Below, piece after piece: positions 1-7,773 of a DNA stretch of 64,000 nt. The stretch is from contig JADMLA020000040.1 of the NCBI GenBank assembly GCA_015482705.2, positions 124,001 through 188,000 of the forward strand, given 5' to 3'. The translations under genes and the position numbers were made by a program. This DNA comes from Prosthecochloris sp. (GTDB taxonomy: Bacteria > Bacteroidota > Chlorobiia > Chlorobiales > Chlorobiaceae). The notes beneath the pieces are model-generated. The model saw nothing but the letters and a program-made list of their open reading frames with translations, was not told the DNA's origin and did not search any database. Numbering within the stretch: the stretch's first letter is position 1; the number at the start of each line of letters is the position of its first letter.

Positions 1-75
1 AGAGGCGGTTACCCGCATTTCAGGGTCGTTACCGAGGTGCCCTATGAGCATTGCTTTATTGAGTCCACGTGCCAT
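1..75 (-). CDS. ssb: Single-stranded DNA-binding protein, N-terminal fragment
   Basis: Reading leftward from an ATG at 75 gives 25 codons that run off the window edge. The peptide begins MARGLNKAMLIGHLGNDPEM, the hallmark start of bacterial SSB (first strand of the OB fold, 'N+ILIGxLGxDPE'). SSB coats single-stranded DNA in replication, recombination and repair. Only the start is visible, so length and the acidic C-terminal tail cannot be judged. It lies downstream of pyrK in the same direction, about 200 bp away. Confidence 0.85.
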   Translation of the reverse strand, partial: MARGLNKAMLIGHLGNDPEMRVTAS

Positions 76-271
76 AATTGGTATAGCTGTCTTTAGGGTT
101 TGAAAAAAAGCTTGAATCGGTCATGTGTCAAGCTTCCATGCAATCGGGATTGTAATAAATGCAACGTTCTGTCCGTTATCGATTTTCACCCGGCTTGGCC
201 GGGAAAGTTGCATCAAATACATGCCGTGGAAGATTGTTTTGCGTTGCTGTAATAATAATCTGGTTCAGCGG
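76..271. other. Intergenic region between pyrK and ssb, with a small GC hairpin
   Basis: No convincing gene is seen here. A perfect inverted repeat CCCGGC-TTG-GCCGGG lies at 189-203. It could end the leftward pyrK transcript, but no U-run follows it on that strand, so I do not call it a terminator. The ssb promoter should lie in the rest of this gap; I see no clear -10/-35 pair. Confidence 0.4.
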
Positions 272-1102
272 TCAGAACAAAAGCCTTTCGGCGTCGATGA
301 CCGGGCCTTCCTGGCATAGCAGGATCGTCGATGTTTCATTGTTGAACGTGTTTTTGAGTTCCACTGTGCATCCATAGCAAATTCCTATGCCGCAGCCCAT
401 GATCGATTCAAGAGAGGCTTCGCAAGGGAGTTCATGATCTTTGCAGAATGCAGCGAGTGCTTTCAACATAGGGTTCGGGCCGCAGGAAAAAACTTTTATG
501 GAGCCGGAAAACGAAGGATATTTCTGGCGAAGAAGGTCGATAGCGGTTCCTTTATATCCATGAGACCCGTCCATCGTCGCTATATGATAGTTGGCCAGCC
601 CCCTTATCTGGATGTCCCGACCCGATTGTCCGCCGATAATATGATGGACTGTTTTCCCTCTTGTGAAAAGAGCTTTTTCAAGAAACCTCATCGGTGCGGT
701 TCCGATGCCTCCGGACACCAAGAGGGCTGTATCATAATCGGGAGTATCGATAGTGAAAGAATTCCCCAGTGGTCCCAGCACCTGCAGCGTTGAGCCGGCC
801 GGTGTGCGGCTCAGCAGGTTTGTTCCGCAGCCGACAGATTTCGCCATGATTTCAACCCTGTCATCCTCGACATGGTGAATGGAAAAAGGCCTCCTCAGGA
901 GCGGCTCGTTCTGTGGATTGATTTTAATGTTGACGAAATTACCCGGTTTTGCATGCATTGCAATTTCCGGACACCGGAAAGCGACGAGTGAAACATCAGG
1001 TCCTATACATTCATTGGAAATAATGGTGACTCTATTGTCTGTAATGGCTGAATTTGCGTGCATGTTCATGTTTTCAAAACCGTTTTGGAAAAGAGCGGCC
1101 AA
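272..1102 (-). CDS. pyrK: Dihydroorotate dehydrogenase electron-transfer subunit PyrK
   Basis: This is the FAD and [2Fe-2S] subunit that passes electrons from dihydroorotate dehydrogenase (PyrD type 1B) to NAD+ in pyrimidine synthesis. The N-terminal half has the ferredoxin-reductase FAD signature RRPFSIH. The middle has the nucleotide-binding GGIGTAP motif. The C-terminal part has the cluster cysteines C237, C242, C245 and C263 (CX4CX2C...C). Length of about 265-276 residues fits the family. The longest frame opens with TTG at 1102; ATG codons at 1069 and 1063 are equally credible, and none has a good ribosome site. The partner pyrD is not in the window. Confidence 0.88.
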   Translation of the reverse strand: MAALFQNGFENMNMHANSAITDNRVTIISNECIGPDVSLVAFRCPEIAMHAKPGNFVNIKINPQNEPLLRRPFSIHHVEDDRVEIMAKSVGCGTNLLSRTPAGSTLQVLGPLGNSFTIDTPDYDTALLVSGGIGTAPMRFLEKALFTRGKTVHHIIGGQSGRDIQIRGLANYHIATMDGSHGYKGTAIDLLRQKYPSFSGSIKVFSCGPNPMLKALAAFCKDHELPCEASLESIMGCGIGICYGCTVELKNTFNNETSTILLCQEGPVIDAERLLF

Positions 1103-1275
1103 GTGATCGTTTTGACAAAGAAGAGGTAAACGGAGATATACAAGGGTTCGTCAAATATGTGAGACATTATATACAACATTCGGTAGAATGTATTATTTTT
1201 TTCACCTTTTGTAGAATGATGGAATAGTTATATCTTAGTAACCTCTGATTGTCCAATAAATCCAATGCTTGGTTC

Positions 1276-2493
1276 ATGCGTATCTTAACATTCACAGGTA
1301 AAGGCGGAGTCGGAAAAACAAGTGTTTCTGCTGCGACAGCTGTGCGCTTGTCGGAATCTGGTTATCGGACACTGGTGTTGTCTACAGATCCTGCTCACAG
1401 TCTTTCGGACTCTTTCAATATAGCTTTGGGGCCTGAACCTACCAAGATAAAGGAGAACCTTCACGCAATCGAAGTAAACCCGTACGTCGATCTCAAACAG
1501 AATTGGCAGGCTGTTCAGAAATACTATACGCGAGTATTTGCTGCACAGGGGGTTTCTGGAGTTGTTGCTGATGAAATGACGATTCTTCCTGGCATGGAGG
1601 AGCTTTTTTCTCTTTTGAGAATCAAGCGTTACAAGGCTGCCGGTTTATACGATGCGCTAGTTCTGGATACTGCGCCTACAGGTGAAACGTTGCGTCTTCT
1701 TTCATTGCCCGATACTCTTTCCTGGGGAATGAAGGCCGTCAAGAATGTCAACAAGTATATCATGAAGCCGCTCAGCAAGCCGCTTTCAAAGATGTCGGAT
1801 AGAATCGCCTATTATATTCCGCCTGAAGACGCCATAGAGTCGGTAGATCAGGTGTTCGATGAACTTGAAGATATTCGGGAGATTCTTACCAACAATGAGA
1901 ATTCGACTGTCAGGCTTGTCATGAACGCCGAAAGAATGTCTATCAAAGAGACCATGCGTGCGTTGACATACCTGAACCTGTACGGCTTCAATGTGGACAT
2001 GGTTCTGGTCAACAAGCTGCTCGATGCGGAAGAGGATAGCGGTTATCTCGAAAAGTGGAAAGGTATTCAGCAGAAATACCTCGGAGAAATCGAAGAAGGA
2101 TTCAATCCGTTGCCGGTCAAAAGGCTGAAAATGTACGATCAGGAGATTGTAGGGCTTGAAGCTCTTGAGATTTTTGCAAAAGATATGTATGGTGATTCCG
2201 ATCCTGCCCAGCTTATGTTCAGTGAGCCCCCTATCAAATTTGAGCGGCATGGTGATATTTACGAGGTACAATTGAAGCTTATGTTCGCCAACCCGGTGGA
2301 TATTGATGTATGGGTCACGGGTGACGAGCTTTTTGTTCAGATTGGAAACCAGAGAAAGATCATTACTCTTCCGATAAGCCTTACGGGGCTCGATCCGGGT
2401 GATGCTGTTTTCAAGGATAAGTGGCTGCACATTCCGTTCGATCTCAACACCCAGGGTCAGCATCACAGGGAAAGAGAGTTCAACAGGGTCTGA
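1276..2493 (+). CDS. Get3/ArsA-family ATPase with C-terminal HSP20-like domain (copy 1)
   Basis: A 405-residue soluble ATPase of the deviant P-loop class. Visible motifs are Walker A GKGGVGKTS (residues 8-16), switch I TDPAHSLSD, and the A-loop TAPTGETLRLL. Residues from about 320 to the end look like the alpha-crystallin/HSP20-like domain found in bacterial ArsA homologues. The protein has no cysteine, so neither the arsenite-binding cysteines of ArsA nor the zinc CXXC of Get3 is present. The start was set at ATG 1276 because the motif begins directly after it; an in-frame TTG at 1249 would add nine residues. It lies about 120 bp upstream of csmC in the same direction. A role in delivering or assembling chlorosome envelope proteins is inference. 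Confidence 0.85.
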   Translation: MRILTFTGKGGVGKTSVSAATAVRLSESGYRTLVLSTDPAHSLSDSFNIALGPEPTKIKENLHAIEVNPYVDLKQNWQAVQKYYTRVFAAQGVSGVVADEMTILPGMEELFSLLRIKRYKAAGLYDALVLDTAPTGETLRLLSLPDTLSWGMKAVKNVNKYIMKPLSKPLSKMSDRIAYYIPPEDAIESVDQVFDELEDIREILTNNENSTVRLVMNAERMSIKETMRALTYLNLYGFNVDMVLVNKLLDAEEDSGYLEKWKGIQQKYLGEIEEGFNPLPVKRLKMYDQEIVGLEALEIFAKDMYGDSDPAQLMFSEPPIKFERHGDIYEVQLKLMFANPVDIDVWVTGDELFVQIGNQRKIITLPISLTGLDPGDAVFKDKWLHIPFDLNTQGQHHREREFNRV

Positions 2494-2612
2494 TTTTCCC
2501 TCTGTATGGTGGTGGTTGGCTGGTTGTGGATTTTTTTTTACATTTTCTTGGCATTAACATCAACTAAACAATAAACGGTGAGACCAGATAGGTCCCCTGA
2601 GGAGAACATATT

Positions 2613-3032
2613 ATGAGTGAATCGTATCAAAATCTTCGTAAGGACTTCAAAAACCTAGAGTTGCCCGATCGCATGACGTTTCTGGCTGAAGGTGCTTTAC
2701 TTACCGGACAAAGCGCTGTTGTTGGTGGTCTGGAGCTTTTTGGCAATGTTGTTGAAACGTTGAGTGGTACAGTGGGTTCTTTGATCGATGCAACAGGGCT
2801 GACCAGAATGCTTGGCAGTACCAGCGGTGTTGTAGGGGATACTATCGACAGGGTTGCGATCACAGTCAAAGATGTTTCAAAAACAGCAGGTGAACTGTAT
2901 TCGGATGCAGTGAAAAATGTTGAAAACGTAGCCGAAAACGCAGCGACTGCCGTGGGTGATGCCGGAATGTCCGCTTCCGAGACCGTTAAAGGCGTCACAG
3001 GTTCTTTCCAGCAGTCAGGAAGCAAGAAGTAG
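2613..3032 (+). CDS. csmC: Chlorosome envelope protein C
   Basis: A 139-residue protein of the CsmC/CsmD family, found in the lipid-protein monolayer that surrounds the bacteriochlorophyll core of chlorosomes. It has a central apolar, glycine- and valine-rich stretch (about residues 25-75) and an alanine/valine-rich, mildly charged amphipathic tail. It has no signal peptide, as expected for a cytoplasm-facing organelle. The start is supported by AGGAGA 8 bases upstream. It sits 118 bp upstream of csmA, the arrangement known for the csmCA locus of green sulfur bacteria. The exact role of CsmC is not settled; mutants in other species still make chlorosomes. Confidence 0.9.
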   Translation: MSESYQNLRKDFKNLELPDRMTFLAEGALLTGQSAVVGGLELFGNVVETLSGTVGSLIDATGLTRMLGSTSGVVGDTIDRVAITVKDVSKTAGELYSDAVKNVENVAENAATAVGDAGMSASETVKGVTGSFQQSGSKK

Positions 3033-3140
3033 GCAATCATGTCAACTGTGATTTTGTTTGCGTTTTTTCTTGATTTAACGTAAATTGTTTAAAAGTTTTT
3101 ATTTTCGTTTTCTCGAAACTTTCAATAATCACATTCCAAA

Positions 3141-3146
3141 AGGAGG
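3141..3146 (+). promoter_or_regulatory. Strong Shine-Dalgarno site of csmA
   Basis: AGGAGG lies five bases before the csmA ATG. It fixes the start at 3151 rather than the longer in-frame extension that begins at 3085, and fits the very high expression of CsmA. Confidence 0.8.
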
Positions 3147-3150
3147 AATT

Positions 3151-3393
3151 ATGAGTGGAGGAGGAGTATTTACCGATGTTCTTGCCGCTTCTGGCCGTAT
3201 TTTCGAGGTCATGGTAGAGGGGCACTGGGCTACTCTTGGATATCTTTTTGATTCACTGGGCAAAGGTGTTGCCAGAATCAATCAGAATGCTTATGGCATC
3301 GGTGGCGGTGGCGGTAGCCTTCGTGGTTCATCACCAGAAGTTTCCGGCTATGCTGTTCCTACAAAAGCAGTAGATTCCAAATTTGCCAAGTAA
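3151..3393 (+). CDS. csmA: Chlorosome baseplate protein CsmA (precursor)
   Basis: An 80-residue precursor of the most abundant chlorosome protein. CsmA forms the paracrystalline baseplate, binds bacteriochlorophyll a and passes excitation to the FMO protein and reaction centre. The N-terminal amphipathic helix holds the histidine thought to ligate BChl a (H25, in EGHW). A glycine-rich turn follows (residues 51-55), then SLRGSSPEVSGYAVP. The family is processed after a position near residue 59, removing about 20 residues; that segment is present here. This gene alone identifies the genome as a green sulfur bacterium. A terminator follows 25 bases after the stop. Confidence 0.97.
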   Translation: MSGGGVFTDVLAASGRIFEVMVEGHWATLGYLFDSLGKGVARINQNAYGIGGGGGSLRGSSPEVSGYAVPTKAVDSKFAK

Positions 3394-3417
3394 GCTTAGG
3401 ACGCAAGAAAATTCAAG

Positions 3418-3457
3418 AGGCAGTGATAGCGTTGTGCTAAACACTGCCTTTTTTGTT
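3418..3457 (+). terminator. Rho-independent terminator after csmA
   Basis: Perfect 8-bp inverted repeat AGGCAGTG / CACTGCCT (3418-3425 and 3442-3449) followed at once by a run of Ts. It should end the csmC-csmA transcript. Confidence 0.85.
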
Positions 3458-3781
3458 TTGAATGGCTTACAGGCGGCAGGCTCATCTGGGTTGGGTGTTA
3501 CGAGTCATGCTGATTAGTTGCTGTTCCGCTGTGTTTAACCTCTTTTTCAGCTATCAGTCTGTTTCCGCTACTCTGAGTTCATCTTCTTTTTTTTATTACC
3601 ATGTATCGGTACTGCTTGCGGCTTTTACGCTCTCGATCGAATGACTCTGATGCGAACCGATTCGGATTGGTTCGAGGGGGGGGTTGTTATGTGCCATATT
3701 ATTATATAATTTCCATTTGTTTTCATATTTTTAATGTTTGAAATACTGTAAGGCTAACAAGTGTAAAGGGAAGGACTTAAG
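3458..3781. other. Intergenic region after csmA
   Basis: A 324-bp gap. It holds a weak inverted repeat CGAACC / GGTTCG (3653-3658 and 3669-3674), a G-run, and an AT-rich stretch (about 3695-3740) that may hold the promoter of the next gene. A 60-codon open frame at 3462-3644 has no ribosome site and no recognisable sequence, so I do not call it. Confidence 0.4.
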
Positions 3782-5443
3782 ATGACTTCTATTTCTACGT
3801 ATGTATCGGGACATACAGAATTGGTCGATGTCGCTGAATTTTTTCAGAAGAAACTGTTGAACCCAGGAGAACGTCCAATTGCTTTTTTTGATGGTGTTTT
3901 CTATGAATCACATCAAGAAAGGGTAGGGAATATAGCCTTTCAGGATTACCTGATATATTCCGACAAGGCTGTTTATCTCTGGGCAAGAGGAGCAAACAAG
4001 GATTATCTCGACAGATTCACCTTGGGTGCGGTATCGATAAACAGCAGGAATAAAGATAACGATTTCGCCACTCTCAATCTCAGGATCAGAAGGGATGGGA
4101 AGGAGCCTGTCTATGTGATATTCGACATGGTTGAAATACAAGAGTCTGAAAAGATCACCACCCTGCATACGATTATCGAATCTACCATCGAGAATTATCT
4201 GGGTAACAATTTCAGAGAAGAGATTCCCGGTGAGATAGCCGAACAGATATTTGTATCGTCAATGACTATTTGCCCACCGGCTCCTCTTTCGTTTTCGCCT
4301 CCCTCTGGTCAAGCACAGGGTTTGGAACAAAATAGCCCTATAGGATATGGTCAGGATCTGCTTGAGCAGTACAAAGCGTCGATCGGATATGCCCCCGAGG
4401 GTCGATCTGCCGAGCCCGGTGCGGGGAACATGCCTCCTCGGAAGCCGTCAGGAAGCCCGCAAGGACCGGCGTTGCCGGGTATTCCGAAAGAGCTCGAGGG
4501 GATGTTGCCGACCGATCCCGAGGCGTTGAAACGGATAGCCGGTAACCTCAGAGATGTAATCGGTGATGCACCGTTCAAGCTGCGTGATCAAGTAATGAAG
4601 GATCTGCAGCATGTTCCTAACGATGTTGCTACGATGCTTTCAGCGATCAATGAATTGATATCCAATATCGCCGATAACCCGAAGGCGGAGAAGTTCGTCA
4701 TGAACGCAATTCAGACTGCGGTAAAAAATGATGGCATTCTTGGCTCTGTTGGAAAAATGCTTAAAATGACAACGAGTCTCGGCCCGATGGGCAAAAGAGG
4801 TGGTACCGCCCAGTCTGCACCGCGTTCTGGAAAAGCAGCTCGCAGGAACGAGTTCGATGATGGGCCTCCGATCCCGAAGGAGGACATTGGGGAAACCACT
4901 GTTCGCCGCAAAAAGGTGAAAATACATACAGAAGATGACGATACCCGCCTTGATAATGCCGGGGATGCTATACATCAGACCATGCAGGATATGGCTGCGA
5001 ATACGCCTTCAGATATTCCTGGGTCACCGGCAGTCACCGAGCAGGATTTTCCACGGCAGAAAAAAATTAAGATCGTTACGGATAACCAGGATGAAAGCTC
5101 TGTTCGTCCAGGGAAAATCGATGTGGGAGCTGAAAGTGACATTCCTCAGTCTGTGGAAACTCAGTTGAATGAGGCTTTACGTGAGGCAGGTGGGTTCGAA
5201 CACCTGGAAAAGGATGATACTCGCCAAAGCGGTAACGATCAGGTCATAAGGAAGAAAATATCGATTCAGAGTGAAGAGGCTGAAGACTCGCAGAGAGATA
5301 AAAACAATACCAATGTTTACAGGACGATAGAGTCTGAGACCAAGTCGGAAGAGGGTACATCTGAAACACAAGGCCGGCAAAACAAAGCGGCAAGTTCAAC
5401 ATCTCGAGGATCTCTCAACAATAAAACAAATAATCAAGGTTAA
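3782..5443 (+). CDS. Uncharacterised large protein in chlorosome cluster; PH-like N-terminus, repeat-bearing disordered tail
   Basis: A 553-residue protein with no function I recognise. Residues about 1-140 look like a compact beta-rich domain resembling bacterial PH-like domains (inference). Residues about 165-245 are rich in proline, glycine and serine. Residues about 235-340 look helical. The tail from about 345 is charged and low-complexity and carries three spaced copies of a short basic-hydrophobic motif: RKKVKIHTED near 375, QKKIKIVTDN near 425 and RKKISIQSEE near 490. No signal peptide or membrane segment is seen. AGGGAAGGA supports the ATG. It lies between csmA and the second Get3/ArsA-like ATPase (27 bp ahead of that gene), so a role linked to chlorosomes or to the ATPases is likely but unproven. 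Confidence 0.85.
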   Translation: MTSISTYVSGHTELVDVAEFFQKKLLNPGERPIAFFDGVFYESHQERVGNIAFQDYLIYSDKAVYLWARGANKDYLDRFTLGAVSINSRNKDNDFATLNLRIRRDGKEPVYVIFDMVEIQESEKITTLHTIIESTIENYLGNNFREEIPGEIAEQIFVSSMTICPPAPLSFSPPSGQAQGLEQNSPIGYGQDLLEQYKASIGYAPEGRSAEPGAGNMPPRKPSGSPQGPALPGIPKELEGMLPTDPEALKRIAGNLRDVIGDAPFKLRDQVMKDLQHVPNDVATMLSAINELISNIADNPKAEKFVMNAIQTAVKNDGILGSVGKMLKMTTSLGPMGKRGGTAQSAPRSGKAARRNEFDDGPPIPKEDIGETTVRRKKVKIHTEDDDTRLDNAGDAIHQTMQDMAANTPSDIPGSPAVTEQDFPRQKKIKIVTDNQDESSVRPGKIDVGAESDIPQSVETQLNEALREAGGFEHLEKDDTRQSGNDQVIRKKISIQSEEAEDSQRDKNNTNVYRTIESETKSEEGTSETQGRQNKAASSTSRGSLNNKTNNQG

Positions 5444-5470
5444 GTCCTCAAATAGTTTTTAGTACAACAC

Positions 5471-6625
5471 ATGAGAATCATTCTTTATCTGGGCAAAGGC
5501 GGGGTTGGTAAAACAACGGTTTCAGCCTCTACAGCAACGACTATTGCCCGTAGCGGTAAAAAGGTGCTCATCATGAGTACCGATGTTGCTCACAGTCTTG
5601 CAGATGCCCTGGGGGTCGAACTTTCCCCGAAACCCGTCGAGGTGGAAAAAAACCTCTTTGCGATGGAGGTCAATGTTCTTTCCGAGATCAGAGAAAACTG
5701 GAATGAGCTGTATTCCTATTTTTCGTCTATTCTGGTCAACGACGGTGCCAGTGAAGTCGTTGCCGAAGAACTTGCTGTTGTGCCTGGTATGGAGGAGATG
5801 ATCAGTCTTCGGCATATCTGGAAAGCTGCAAAATCAGGCAAGTACGATGCAGTTGTCGTCGATGCAGCGCCTACCGGTGAAACCATGCGGCTGCTTGGTA
5901 TGCCGGAGTCTTACGGGTGGTATTCGGAAAAAATAGGCGGCTGGCATACGAAGGCTATCGGTTTTGCGGCGCCATTGCTCAACCGGTTCATGCCGAAGAA
6001 AAACATCTTCAAGCTCATGCCGGAAGTCAATGAGCATATGAAGGAGTTGCATGGCATGCTTCAGGATACGAGCATCACTACCTTCAGGGTTGTGGTGAAC
6101 CCTGAAAACATGGTAATCAAAGAGGCTCTGCGTGTTCAGACCTATCTCAACCTTTTCGGATACAAGCTTGATGCTGTAGTCGTTAACAAGATTTTGCCTC
6201 AGCATTCATCCGATGATTATCTTGGCAGTCTTATTGCGGTACAGCAGAAATATCTCAAGGTTATAGATGATTGTTTCTACCCTATTCCTATATATAAGGC
6301 ATCCCAGGTCGCACATGAGGTGATAAAGACCGATCAGCTCAGTGAGTTGGGGCAGGAGATATTTAACGGGGAAAACCCTATCGAGGTGCTCTATAAAGAC
6401 GACAAGACGCAGTCTCTGGAAAAAGTCGATGGTAAATATGTCCTGCGATTGCACATGCCCAATGTCGAGATCACAAAGCTCAATGTCAATATCAAAGGAG
6501 ATGAACTGCTTGTTGATATCAACAATTTCAGAAAGAGCATTGTGTTGCCGAATATTCTTGTGGGCAGGAAGACGGAAGGGGCTGATTTCGAGGAAGGACA
6601 CCTTAACATCACCTTTGCGAATTAA
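5471..6625 (+). CDS. Get3/ArsA-family ATPase with C-terminal HSP20-like domain (copy 2)
   Basis: A 384-residue paralogue of the ATPase at 1276. It has Walker A GKGGVGKTT (residues 8-16), switch I TDVAHSLAD (Val where copy 1 has Pro), and AAPTGETMRLL. The HSP20-like C-terminus runs from about residue 315. It has one cysteine (in DDCFYP), so the metal-binding cysteines of arsenite pumps and the Get3 zinc CXXC are missing. It follows the uncharacterised gene by 27 bp and is probably cotranscribed with it. Together with copy 1 it brackets csmC-csmA. Arsenic resistance is unlikely: there is no arsB, arsC or arsR nearby. Action in membrane or envelope protein delivery is inferred. Confidence 0.85.
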   Translation: MRIILYLGKGGVGKTTVSASTATTIARSGKKVLIMSTDVAHSLADALGVELSPKPVEVEKNLFAMEVNVLSEIRENWNELYSYFSSILVNDGASEVVAEELAVVPGMEEMISLRHIWKAAKSGKYDAVVVDAAPTGETMRLLGMPESYGWYSEKIGGWHTKAIGFAAPLLNRFMPKKNIFKLMPEVNEHMKELHGMLQDTSITTFRVVVNPENMVIKEALRVQTYLNLFGYKLDAVVVNKILPQHSSDDYLGSLIAVQQKYLKVIDDCFYPIPIYKASQVAHEVIKTDQLSELGQEIFNGENPIEVLYKDDKTQSLEKVDGKYVLRLHMPNVEITKLNVNIKGDELLVDINNFRKSIVLPNILVGRKTEGADFEEGHLNITFAN

Positions 6626-6656
6626 CGTTTCTTCCTGAATGGAGGATTGGCATGGC

Positions 6657-6688
6657 AAAGGCTCCGTTTTCGGAGCCTTTGTGTTTTT
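6657..6688 (+). terminator. Terminator between the convergent ATPase and folK genes
   Basis: Perfect 10-bp inverted repeat AAAGGCTCCG-TTTT-CGGAGCCTTT at 6657-6680, followed by GTGTTTTT on the plus strand. It lies in the 73-bp gap between convergent genes and may serve mainly the rightward ATPase transcript. Confidence 0.75.
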
Positions 6689-6698
6689 CGGGTCGAAG

Positions 6699-7235
6699 CT
6701 ACCGTCTGCTGCCACGATGCTTCAGAAGCATATGGCCGTAAGGTTCGATGGTTGAATTGTCAGGGCATGCTTCGAGCAGTTCTGACATTGTTTTTCCAAT
6801 CACGGGATGTAGAGGGTTGTCGATATCGAGCAAGGGAAGAAGAACGAACTTTCTGTTGGAGATTTCAGGATGAGGGATCGTGAGTGTTTCAAGATCATGT
6901 GTGGCATCATCGTATAGCAGTATGTCAAGGTCGATTATCCGAGGGCCCCATCTCATGTGTTCAGCTGGTCGTCCCATTCGGCGTTCTATTTGCTGGCAGT
7001 AGGAGAAGAGTGTCTGGGGAGAGTGTGCTGTGTACAGTTGGAAAACAGCATTGAAGAACCATTCCTGTTCAACCGAGCCAAACGGTTCCGAATGGTAAAC
7101 CCTCGATATTTTGCCTATCGATGTTTGAGGGAATTCGTCAAGCATGTCGAGTGCCTGTTGAAGATTTCCTGTTCGATCTCCGATGTTCGAGCCGGCACCG
7201 ATAAAAACGGTGTGCTTTTCCCGTGGCTGCTTCAT
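6699..7235 (-). CDS. folK: 6-hydroxymethyl-dihydropterin pyrophosphokinase
   Basis: A 178-residue HPPK that transfers pyrophosphate from ATP to 6-hydroxymethyl-7,8-dihydropterin in folate synthesis. Diagnostic parts are GAGSNIGDR near the N-terminus, the pterin loop SEPFGSVEQEWFFNAV, and the ATP/magnesium motif RWGPRIIDLDILLYD with its two aspartates. Length is normal. The start at 7235 lies 8 bp after the stop of folB, so the two consecutive folate enzymes form one leftward operon. Confidence 0.93.
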   Translation of the reverse strand: MKQPREKHTVFIGAGSNIGDRTGNLQQALDMLDEFPQTSIGKISRVYHSEPFGSVEQEWFFNAVFQLYTAHSPQTLFSYCQQIERRMGRPAEHMRWGPRIIDLDILLYDDATHDLETLTIPHPEISNRKFVLLPLLDIDNPLHPVIGKTMSELLEACPDNSTIEPYGHMLLKHRGSRR

Positions 7236-7243
7236 GATGCTTG

Positions 7244-7624
7244 TCAGGTTTGCCGGGCAGTGTAAACCGCTTCGGCGTAGTCGCAGACTCCGCCGATTGG
7301 TGGGTTGCGTTTCCTGACTTTTATGGTGACGCGATCCAACAGCGGGAAGTCTTCCAAAAATCCTGTCGCTATGGTGTAGGAAACCGCTTCGATAAGAAAA
7401 AATTTTTTTTGTGTCAGTACACTTTTGATCTTTTCGTAAACTATCCGGTAGTCTATTGTGCTGGTAATGTCATCACGTTGAGCTGCTCGACTGAAATTAA
7501 AATACATCTCGGCGTCCACCTCATACTTTGAGCCAACGAAATGTTCTTCCTTGTGTACGCCATGATGGGCATAAAACATCAAATTAACGAGTTTAACACA
7601 TGTAGTCGAGGAGTCATTTTTCAT
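7244..7624 (-). CDS. folB: Dihydroneopterin aldolase
   Basis: A 126-residue FolB that cleaves dihydroneopterin to 6-hydroxymethyl-dihydropterin and glycolaldehyde, the step before FolK. Family marks are the N-terminal FYAHHGV, the conserved DYRIVYE region, IEAVSYTIA, and the C-terminal KVRKRNPPIGG. It is the first gene of the folB-folK pair and is divergent from nadC. The ATG at 7624 is supported by alignment of the family N-terminus. Confidence 0.92.
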   Translation of the reverse strand: MKNDSSTTCVKLVNLMFYAHHGVHKEEHFVGSKYEVDAEMYFNFSRAAQRDDITSTIDYRIVYEKIKSVLTQKKFFLIEAVSYTIATGFLEDFPLLDRVTIKVRKRNPPIGGVCDYAEAVYTARQT

Positions 7625-7773
7625 TGCATGTATTTTTTTTAAATAATGTTACGTATTGAGAAAATTCAGACCAAACGGTTTCCTGAACTGGTCGAGCCTG
7701 TTGGAAACGTGCCTCTTTGGCGCTTGTATACGATTGTAAACCTTGGGCAATGTGCCTTCTTCAGCAAAACAAT

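Noticed and set aside
189..203. Terminator for pyrK
   Set aside because: The hairpin is perfect but short and has no U-run on the leftward strand.
1786..2466. 226-codon leftward frame opposite the first ATPase
   Set aside because: An antisense shadow; it reads against a gene with complete ATPase motifs.
1276..2493. Arsenite pump ATPase
   Set aside because: No metal-binding cysteines and no ars genes nearby; the family label ArsA reflects fold only.
3462..3644. 60-codon hydrophobic open frame after csmA
   Set aside because: It lacks a ribosome site, begins within bases of the csmA terminator and has no family-like sequence.
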